In this document: piece by piece, positions 33,968 through 40,789 of the stretch
Layout: each line of letters starts with the position of its first letter
Position numbering within the stretch: position 1 is the first letter of the stretch
Assembly: GCA_035606355.1 (NCBI GenBank)
Contig: DATNFO010000003.1
Span: 1 to 64,000 of the forward strand
DNA from: Sulfopaludibacter sp035606355
GTDB taxonomy: Bacteria; Acidobacteriota; Terriglobia; Bryobacterales; Bryobacteraceae
DNA: 64,000 nt
Direction: 5' to 3'
Program-made: the position numbers and the translations under genes
The notes under the pieces: model-generated
The model's database searches: none
What the model was told of the DNA's origin: nothing
The model's input: only the letters and a program-made list of their open reading frames with translations

Positions 33968-33991
33968 GGTACCGGTCTGGAGACCGGTACC
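33968..33991. terminator. Perfect hairpin after the amidohydrolase gene
   Basis: GGTACCGGTCT and AGACCGGTACC make an 11-bp perfect stem with a 2-base loop, three bases after the amidohydrolase stop codon. It lies just upstream of the ArsR operator. There is no T-run; it may end or insulate transcription. Confidence 0.45.
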
Positions 33992-33994
33992 TAC

Positions 33995-35434
33995 CTAATG
34001 CAAACCGGCTTGGCCTTTGACCGAATCGAGAAGCTTTGCGGGATCGTAGCCGGCTCCGTCTTTGAAGACGAGCTTGACGTTTCGAACATCCGCCATGCGG
34101 GTAGCGGGATTGCCTTGCACGACCACGAGGTCGGCTTGTTTACCGGCCGCGATGGTGCCGATGCGGTCCAGTTCTCCTAAAAATTCCGCTCCGTTGCGCG
34201 TGGCGATTTTGATGGCCTCGACCGGCGTGAAGCCGCCTTCCACGAGCAGTTCCAGGTTGCGCTGATCGGCGAACCCGGCGAGGGCGCCTCCGTTGCCCGT
34301 CGGGTCGGCGCCGAACATCAGCAGGCCGCCCGCTTTGACGAAGGCGCGTTCGAAGGCGAGCTCCTTCTTGAGCCCCTGCACGTAAATCGCTTCGGGACCC
34401 GTGCGAGCCCTTGCGCGCGACGCCAGATAGCTGATCGCGGATTCGGGCGCAACGGCGTCGAGGAATCGCTGCTCCAGCGGAGGACGCGCGGAGTCAAAGG
34501 CTTCAAAGACGGAAAGTGTGGAGGTGATCGCGACATGGTGCGCCACCAGGTCGGCGATCGTGTCGCGGACCGGTTGGCTGTCGATGTCGATGCGGTCGAT
34601 CGTGGCCACGGTAACGCCCTGCGACGGGCAGACATCGGGCTGCTTGCCGGGGTCGAACTCGGTATCGACCAGAAGGCCGTGCTCGAGATTGTCGATGCCG
34701 GCGACCGCAGCCTCGCGGAAACCGACAGCGCAGAGGTGGCCGGTGACCTTGATGCCGTGCTTGTGCGCCGCATCGACCGCGGCCTTCAACTCCGCCCGGT
34801 CAATGTTCATGTACGCCTTGAAACTGGTGACGCCTTCGGCGGCCCAATAATCGACGGTGCGAACGGCGTCGTCCGGACCGGTGAGCTCGTGCATCTGGGC
34901 GGCGAAGCTGCCTTTGCCCTCCAGGTACGGACCGGTGATGTGCATCTTGGGTCCGGGCATCTGACCGGCGTCGATGAGGCGCTTGACGTTGAGGTCTGTA
35001 TAGGGCTCCAGCGAGCCGGCAGTCCGCGCCGTGGTGACGCCACTCGCGAGGTAGAGTCGCGGAAAGGAGAACGCTTGTTCGGTATAGATCGGTATACCGG
35101 CGCCTGAGGGATAGAAGAGGTGCTCGTGCATCCCGACCAGGCCGGGAATCACGGTATGGCCGGCCAGGTCGAGAACGCGAGCGTTCGCGGGGATCGTCAC
35201 GTTCGCGCCTACCGATTGAATCTTCCCGTTGGCAATGACGATGGTCTGGTTTTCGGCGGGAGCGTCCCCCGTTCCGTCTATGACTCTGACATGTTGAAGA
35301 GCGATGACGGGGTCGCCTGCCGCAATGAATGGTTTGTCGCCGGGAGTGAAGCGGTTTTGCCCGTGCAGGTCGAGCGCTAGAAGGAGGAGGGCTGCTGTTC
35401 GCACTCCGCGATTATATGATGAGCGGCCGTCCAC
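33995..35434 (-). CDS. Secreted amidohydrolase-superfamily enzyme
   Basis: A metal-dependent hydrolase of the imidazolonepropionase/Xaa-Pro dipeptidase-like group. Visible ligands: GMHEHLF (HxH), the Lys in SFKAYMN, His in KVTGHLC and NLEHGLL, and Asp in FGADPTG. The N-terminal ALLLLALDLHGQ is a signal peptide, so it acts in the periplasm. The GTG at residue 11 is an alternative start that gives a shorter signal. Substrate not deducible. A hairpin follows the stop. Confidence 0.82.
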   Translation of the reverse strand: MDGRSSYNRGVRTAALLLLALDLHGQNRFTPGDKPFIAAGDPVIALQHVRVIDGTGDAPAENQTIVIANGKIQSVGANVTIPANARVLDLAGHTVIPGLVGMHEHLFYPSGAGIPIYTEQAFSFPRLYLASGVTTARTAGSLEPYTDLNVKRLIDAGQMPGPKMHITGPYLEGKGSFAAQMHELTGPDDAVRTVDYWAAEGVTSFKAYMNIDRAELKAAVDAAHKHGIKVTGHLCAVGFREAAVAGIDNLEHGLLVDTEFDPGKQPDVCPSQGVTVATIDRIDIDSQPVRDTIADLVAHHVAITSTLSVFEAFDSARPPLEQRFLDAVAPESAISYLASRARARTGPEAIYVQGLKKELAFERAFVKAGGLLMFGADPTGNGGALAGFADQRNLELLVEGGFTPVEAIKIATRNGAEFLGELDRIGTIAAGKQADLVVVQGNPATRMADVRNVKLVFKDGAGYDPAKLLDSVKGQAGLH

Positions 35435-35464
35435 TCGCGCGGACGGCCGCCGGTTGCGCGCTTC

Positions 35465-36898
35465 TTACTTCTTTTTTCGAACGGGGCCGCGGGCCGGGGC
35501 TGCGGCGCACGGCGTGGTCTTCGTGTTGACCTTGGCTTTTTCCGTGTCGAAGGTCAGCATGAACGGCTCCTTCGTGAAGGCCGTGGGGATTCCGGTCCAG
35601 AGGATCTCGCTGCCGGGCTCCGGTTTGCCGGGTAGGGCTGAGTCCAGCTTCAGCGTGATGACGGCCTTATTGCTTTCCGGATTGTCGGGCAGCGGCACGC
35701 TCACCAGAATTTCCTTCGAGCGGCAGGCCGGCTTGCCTTCCACCACGACTCCGCGGAGTTCCGGCACGGCCGAATCCTTCAACGTACTTGCGAAGTACTG
35801 TTCTCCGTCAGGCGCGGTGAGAGCGGATTGAATTCCGTTCCAGAGCGCCAGTTTCGGATTCTGCGTCGCGAACTGCTGGGCTTTCTCGTTGGCGACTTCG
35901 GATTTCGTCTTGATGGTGAAATCAGCCGGCGGCAGCGGCGATTGCTTCACCAGGGCCTTGAGCTGATCGAGGCCGTCGCTTCCGCCATGGACCGTCACAT
36001 AAGCGTGGTCGGCGTAATCCTGTAGCTGCTTGGGATTGTTCTTCGGATCGCCGAGCGTAGGATCGATGACCGCGGCGCGTTCGAACTCGTAAACCGCCTG
36101 CGGCACAAGCTCGGGATGCTGCCCCTGCAGGCAAACCATCGATTGCGCGAGTTGATACGAAAGATACGCGCTCTGCGGCCGGTCTTCAAGCGCCTTGCGA
36201 TACAGCGGCATCGCCGTCGCACAGTCCTTCTTCGCGTAAGCTTGGTTGGCCGGCAGAACGTCCAGGTAGAGCAGAGTGTGGTCGGCGGCCTGGTCGAGAG
36301 TCTGGCGCGCCTGCGTCCACTGGGCATCGGTATTGTTGGCCGGCTTATTGGCAGGCACGAAGTAGGCTTGGGTATCTTTCTTCAGCTCGGCGGCGCATTT
36401 CTTCCCAAGATCCATCTGCTCGGGCGTGGGGTTCGGCAACTCGCCCGCGGCCACGGTGATTTCGAAGAGAGCCTGGATTTTCTGCAGCGGCCCGTTCTTT
36501 GGATCGGTGAAGACCTTATCCATCCCGAGGTTCAGCAACTGCTGGCCGTACTCCATGACCTTTTCCGGCTGCGGCGGATTCATCTTGGAATACGCATCTT
36601 CGAACATGTAGATGCGATCGTCTTTGTAGTCGGAATCAGGGTACTTCTGAGTCCAGGTGGTCAGATCCTGGATCGTCTTTTGAGGGTTGTTCGCCGCCTG
36701 ATCTTTCAGGACATCGTTGAAAAGGTCGTATTCGGTCTGGTCTTTGACCTTTTTCTCTGGCTTGGCTGCCGGCTGTTGGGCGCCGGCCGCGGGCTGAGCT
36801 CCAGCGGCCTGTTGGCCCGCGTTGGTCTGCGCCTGGACGAGTCCTACGCCCAGCACAGCGACGGCTGCCCATCCGCTCATGATTTTCAATTTGTGCAC
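35465..36898 (-). CDS. Secreted TPR-like protein with Gln/Ala-rich linker
   Basis: The GTG at 36898 is five bases after a perfect AGGAGG and is preferred to the ATG at 37024. A signal peptide (WAAVAVLGVGLVQAQ) is followed by a low-complexity linker, then helix pairs typical of TPR folds (YDLFNDVLKDQAANNPQKTI; YRKALEDRPQSAYLSYQLAQ) and a C-terminal beta part (VVVEGKPACRSKEILVSVPL). Probably periplasmic. It is divergent from the symporter gene, with 163 bases between starts that hold no certain promoter. Confidence 0.7.
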   Translation of the reverse strand: MHKLKIMSGWAAVAVLGVGLVQAQTNAGQQAAGAQPAAGAQQPAAKPEKKVKDQTEYDLFNDVLKDQAANNPQKTIQDLTTWTQKYPDSDYKDDRIYMFEDAYSKMNPPQPEKVMEYGQQLLNLGMDKVFTDPKNGPLQKIQALFEITVAAGELPNPTPEQMDLGKKCAAELKKDTQAYFVPANKPANNTDAQWTQARQTLDQAADHTLLYLDVLPANQAYAKKDCATAMPLYRKALEDRPQSAYLSYQLAQSMVCLQGQHPELVPQAVYEFERAAVIDPTLGDPKNNPKQLQDYADHAYVTVHGGSDGLDQLKALVKQSPLPPADFTIKTKSEVANEKAQQFATQNPKLALWNGIQSALTAPDGEQYFASTLKDSAVPELRGVVVEGKPACRSKEILVSVPLPDNPESNKAVITLKLDSALPGKPEPGSEILWTGIPTAFTKEPFMLTFDTEKAKVNTKTTPCAAAPARGPVRKKK

Positions 36899-37061
36899 GT
36901 GCACCTCCTGCCTCTCAATCCGCTTCAAGTGTGATGCAATGGGTTGCCAGACGAATCTGCATTCGGCAGGGCCACGGTGATTTCGACACCGTTCCTGCGG
37001 CCCAGGTTCCGAACCCCAAATCATATCAGATCAACGGTATGCTAGAAGTCGCTTCCAACTC

Positions 37062-38507
37062 ATGCACTCTATCGATCTCGCGGTCATTCTCACGTACCTT
37101 GCCGGAATCACGTGGTTTGGCGCACGATTCCGGGGCGGCCAAAAGAACCTCCGCGATTACTTTCTGGGAGGCCGGACGGCGCCTTGGTGGGCCATCAGCC
37201 TCTCGATTGTCTCGGCCGAAACCAGCACACTCACTATTGTAGGAACACCCGCGCTGGCCTTCACGGGCAATTTGGGCTTTCTCCAGATTGTGCTGGGCTA
37301 TCTGGCGGCGCGGATCGTGATTTCGCTCTTATTTCTGCCGCAATACTTCCGTGGGGAGATGTTTACCGCGTATGAACTGATGCGCCGCCGGTTTGGAGAG
37401 CGTATCCGCAAACTCACTGCATCTATGTTCCTAGTGACGCGCGCGCTGGCCGAGGGGGTACGCGTCTTCGCTATATCTTTAGTCATCTCCATCGTGCTCG
37501 GCACCGGGGAAAAGGTCTCGATGGTGCTGATTCTTATACTCACGCTGTTCTACACCTTCGAAGGCGGCATGACGGCGGTGATCTGGACGGACGTCATACA
37601 GATGACCCTCTACGTGGTGGGGGCCATCCTCAGTTTCTTTTTCATTCTGGCGAAGATCCCGGGAGGCTGGGCGCACGTAGCGCTTCTGGCGGGCGCGGCC
37701 CACAAGTTTACAATTTTCGATTTCCACTTCGCGCTGAATATGGCGTATTTTTCGAAAACCTATACCTTCTGGGCCGGCGTGGCAGGCGGGTGTTTCCTCA
37801 CTACCGCCAGCCACGGCACAGACCAGTTGATGGTCCAGCGGCTATTGAGCGCGCGCGACGAGCGCCAGAGCCGGACTGCGCTGTTGACAAGCTGGGTGGT
37901 GATTCTGTTCCAGTTCTCGCTGTTTCTTTTGATCGGGGTGTCTTTGTGGGTGTATTACGGCGACCGGCATTTGCCGCTGCCGGCGCAGAATGACCGCATC
38001 TATCCGGCCTTCATCTGGAACAATTTGCCGCCCGGACTTTCGGGGTTGCTCATCGCCGCGATTCTAGCTGCGGCCATGGCGAACCTGAGCGCCGCCCTGA
38101 ACTCTCTTTCGTCCACAACCGTGGTGGACTTCGCTCGGGCGCGCAACCCGCGCATGACAGAAACCCGCAGCCTGTGGATCGCGCGGCTGGCGACGGTGGC
38201 ATGGGGAGCGGTGCTGCTCATCATTGCCATTGCGGCGGCCGTGCTGTCCAAGAGTGTGCTGGAAGCGGGACTGAAAATCGCCTCCGTACCTTCCGGGGTG
38301 TTGCTGGGCGTCTTCCTGCTGGGAATACTCACCAAACGCCCCGGCGAGAAAAGCGCGATCGCGGGCGCGGCGGCAGGGCTGGCGGTGATCCTCTACGTCA
38401 CATTCCGGACCCCGATCGCATTCACGTGGTACGTGCTGATCGGAACGGCTGTGACCTTCGGAGTGGGAATGTTCGCTTCTCTATTCGAAAAACAAAAATC
38501 GATTTAG
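37062..38507 (+). CDS. SSS-family sodium:solute symporter
   Basis: An inner-membrane protein of 481 residues with about 13 hydrophobic helices. SSS signatures include YFLGGRTAPWWAISLSIVSA at the first unwound helix, TASHGTDQLMVQRLLSARDE, and ANLSAALNSLSSTTVVDF, with Ser/Thr residues matching a sodium site. Substrates of this family include sugars, amino acids and acids; none can be chosen here. It is nine bases upstream of the amino-acid permease gene, forming an operon. Confidence 0.9.
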   Translation: MHSIDLAVILTYLAGITWFGARFRGGQKNLRDYFLGGRTAPWWAISLSIVSAETSTLTIVGTPALAFTGNLGFLQIVLGYLAARIVISLLFLPQYFRGEMFTAYELMRRRFGERIRKLTASMFLVTRALAEGVRVFAISLVISIVLGTGEKVSMVLILILTLFYTFEGGMTAVIWTDVIQMTLYVVGAILSFFFILAKIPGGWAHVALLAGAAHKFTIFDFHFALNMAYFSKTYTFWAGVAGGCFLTTASHGTDQLMVQRLLSARDERQSRTALLTSWVVILFQFSLFLLIGVSLWVYYGDRHLPLPAQNDRIYPAFIWNNLPPGLSGLLIAAILAAAMANLSAALNSLSSTTVVDFARARNPRMTETRSLWIARLATVAWGAVLLIIAIAAAVLSKSVLEAGLKIASVPSGVLLGVFLLGILTKRPGEKSAIAGAAAGLAVILYVTFRTPIAFTWYVLIGTAVTFGVGMFASLFEKQKSI

Positions 38508-38516
38508 GAATTTTGC

Positions 38517-39905
38517 ATGAATAAATCTCCGCAAACCGAATTGAAACGCGTGCTGGGTCCCTGGGCGGCAGCGTCGATTGTGGTGGGAACAGTCATCGGA
38601 AGCGGCATTTTCCTGGTGCCGAAAACCATGATCTCGCGCGTGGGCAGCGTTCCCATGGTGTTTGTGGTCTGGGTTGTGGGCGGCCTATTATCTCTAGCCG
38701 GAGCTTTAAGTTACGCGGAGCTGGCGGCGGCAATTCCGGAGGCCGGCGGGGAGTATGCGTATCTGCGGGAAGCGTACGGGCCGCTCTGGGGCTTTATTTA
38801 TAGCTGGACGCAAATGTGGGTCGCCAAAAGCGGATCCATTGCGACTTTGGCTACCGGATTTTTCCTATATCTCACGAATTTCTTTGCGCCGCTGGACACG
38901 GTTTTCTATTCCATTCCGCTGCCGATCGGTCCGCATGGGGGGCCGCTGGACATACGCTACGGGCAATTGCTGGCCATCGTGCTGATTCTGCTGCTGGCTT
39001 GGCTGAACTACTTCGGGGTGAAAATCGGAGGCAACGTCCAGGTAGCCGTAACGGTACTCAAGGTGGCGCTGATCGCGGCCATTATCGTTGCCGGTCTGCT
39101 ATTTGGACACACTCATGCGGCTTCGCCGTCCGCTATTGGTCCGCTGACCTTTTCCGGTTTTATCGCGGCGCTGGTGGCGGCGCTCTGGGGGTACGACGGC
39201 TGGAATAACGTCAGCATGGTGTCGAGCGAGGTCGTGCGTCCGCAGAAAAATCTGCCGTTAGCTTTGATTGCGGGTACGACAGGTGTAATTGTAATTTATT
39301 TATTTGCAAATGCCGCCTATTTCCATGTTTTGACCGCCGGTGAAGTGGCGGGCGGGACGCGGGTGGCCGCGGATATGATGGCGAAAATCCTGGGCGGCGC
39401 CGGGGCGAATGCCGTCTCACTGGCGGCCATGATCAGCATTTTCGCAGCCTTGAACGGGAGCATCCTCTCCGGGGCGCGAGTGCCGTATGCGGCAGCGAGG
39501 CAGGGATTGTTCTTCCGCGTTGCGGCCAAGGTGAATCCGGAGCACCACACGCCGCAGGGCTCGATCGTGCTGCTGACAGCGTGGTCGTCCCTCCTGGTGC
39601 TTTCCGGGCGTTATGACGATCTGTTTAACCTCGTAATTTTTGCAAGCTGGATACTCTACGGCATGACGGCGGCGGCGGTGATTGTGCTGCGGTACAAACG
39701 GCCTGAAATGGAACGTCCGTACCGTACGGTGGGGTATCCCGTGGTGCCGCTGGTGTTTGTCGCGGGCGCGGCGATCCTGCTGGTGACAACTGCAATCGAC
39801 CGCCCGCGCGAGTCATTTATGGGGCTTGCGCTCATAGCCGCCGGGCTGCCGTTTTATCTGCACTGGAAAAAACAGCGCGCAACGAGTGGTACTTCCGCTA
39901 CGTAG
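38517..39905 (+). CDS. APC-family amino acid permease
   Basis: An inner-membrane transporter of 462 residues with 12 helices. TM1 carries the GSGIFLVPKT motif that binds amino-acid substrate; also GGLLSLAGALSYAELAAAIP and ALWGYDGWNNVSMVSSEV, typical of L-type and GlaAT-type members. The C-terminus is basic. The start is close to the symporter stop; the operon ends at a strong terminator that includes the stop codon in its loop. Confidence 0.9.
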   Translation: MNKSPQTELKRVLGPWAAASIVVGTVIGSGIFLVPKTMISRVGSVPMVFVVWVVGGLLSLAGALSYAELAAAIPEAGGEYAYLREAYGPLWGFIYSWTQMWVAKSGSIATLATGFFLYLTNFFAPLDTVFYSIPLPIGPHGGPLDIRYGQLLAIVLILLLAWLNYFGVKIGGNVQVAVTVLKVALIAAIIVAGLLFGHTHAASPSAIGPLTFSGFIAALVAALWGYDGWNNVSMVSSEVVRPQKNLPLALIAGTTGVIVIYLFANAAYFHVLTAGEVAGGTRVAADMMAKILGGAGANAVSLAAMISIFAALNGSILSGARVPYAAARQGLFFRVAAKVNPEHHTPQGSIVLLTAWSSLLVLSGRYDDLFNLVIFASWILYGMTAAAVIVLRYKRPEMERPYRTVGYPVVPLVFVAGAAILLVTTAIDRPRESFMGLALIAAGLPFYLHWKKQRATSGTSAT

Positions 39906-39931
39906 TAATTAGTAGCGGAAGTACTTTTTTT
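39889..39931 (+). terminator. Intrinsic terminator of the symporter-permease operon
   Basis: GTACTTCCGCTAC pairs with GTAGCGGAAGTAC (13 perfect pairs, 10-base loop), followed by TTTTTTT. The permease stop codon TAG lies in the loop, so the stem begins inside the coding region. Confidence 0.95.
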
Positions 39932-39977
39932 ATCGAATAACCTCGGAAATCGGGTAATCTCGGGTTGAAAACACGGG

Positions 39978-40005
39978 TTGAATCCCGGAAAATCGAGAGT
40001 ATACT
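39978..40005 (+). promoter_or_regulatory. Promoter of the AT-hook gene
   Basis: TTGAAT (39978-39983) and TATACT (40000-40005) with a 16-base spacer form a good sigma70-type promoter about 70 bases before the ATG at 40076. Confidence 0.6.
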
Positions 40006-40075
40006 GAAAACAATGAATTCGCCTAATTACGCCAGGAGCGGTAGAATAACCGCCGTCGGCCGGAGGGCCTAAGTG

Positions 40076-40312
40076 ATGGACGTCAGTAAAATTCTTGCGG
40101 AATTGAAAGCGGAGCGGGAACAAATCGAGGAAGCGATCCTCAGTTTGGAGCGGCTGGCGCGCGGACGCGTACGCCGCCGTGGCCGTCCGCCGTCGTGGCT
40201 ATCGTCTGGAACGGAAGCACCAGCGCCCAAGCGGCGCGGCCGCCCGCCGGGGAGCAAGAACAAGGTGCACACCGCCGGGGCCGGTTCCGATAAAAGCATC
40301 GCCGTAGCGTAA
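40076..40312 (+). CDS. Small AT-hook protein
   Basis: A 78-residue protein: an N-terminal helix (MDVSKILAELKAEREQIEEA) likely to form a coiled coil, then two AT-hook motifs, RRRGRPPSW and KRRGRPPGSKNK, which bind the minor groove of AT-rich DNA. A GAGG ribosome site precedes the ATG; a GTG codon directly before it is not needed. It may act as a nucleoid or regulatory protein. It is followed by the repeat locus at 40.3 kb. Confidence 0.78.
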   Translation: MDVSKILAELKAEREQIEEAILSLERLARGRVRRRGRPPSWLSSGTEAPAPKRRGRPPGSKNKVHTAGAGSDKSIAVA

Positions 40313-40324
40313 CCGCGTTCGTCT

Positions 40325-40775
40325 CCTGTCACGAAATCCGGCTGCTGTTCTCGTCGCACTCCATTCGCCTTTCGATGCACTTATTACCGCTCTGATGGGG
40401 TTGTGAAGATCCGGCTGTTGTTCTGGTCGCGATTCATTCGCCTTTCGATACACCTATTGCCGCTCCCTCACGGGTTTGTGAAAAAATCCGGCTCTCGTTC
40501 TCGTCGCGCTACATTCGCCTTTCGATGCACCTTTTACCGCTTCCTTACGGTCGCGGCTCCGTTAGCAGCATTAACCACTTACGGAGCCGTGACCGTAAGG
40601 GAGCGGTAAAAGGTGCCGGGGATGCGAGTGCGTTTGAATGCGGCAAAAAAGCAATTCGATATTTTTCACAAGCTCGTGAGGGAGCGGTAATAGGTGCCGG
40701 GGATTCGAGCGCGTCTTGAAGTCGGCATAAGAGCAATTCGATATTTTTTCACAAACCCTCACGGCCGCTGCTCCG
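40325..40775. repeat. Dispersed repeat locus 2 (five units and a large hairpin)
   Basis: Three forward units (from about 40331, 40404 and 40475; core AATCCGGCT ... ATTCGCCTTTCGATGCAC) face two reverse units (from 40601 and 40681; core AGCGGTAAAAGGTGCCGG ... GCAATTCGATATTTTT). Between them 40544-40562 and 40581-40599 form a 19-bp stem with one G-T pair. The region lies between two convergent genes (ends 40312 and 40790). Short open frames inside are repeat artefacts. Confidence 0.88.
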
Positions 40776-40789
40776 CTACCAGCAGGCTT

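Noticed and set aside
40403..40609. Open frames inside the 40.3 kb repeat region
   Set aside because: They run through repeat units and have no start signals; related frames appear wherever the units occur.
40325..40775. CRISPR array
   Set aside because: Units are partly inverted, variable in length and sequence, and lack constant repeats with unique spacers; no cas genes are present.
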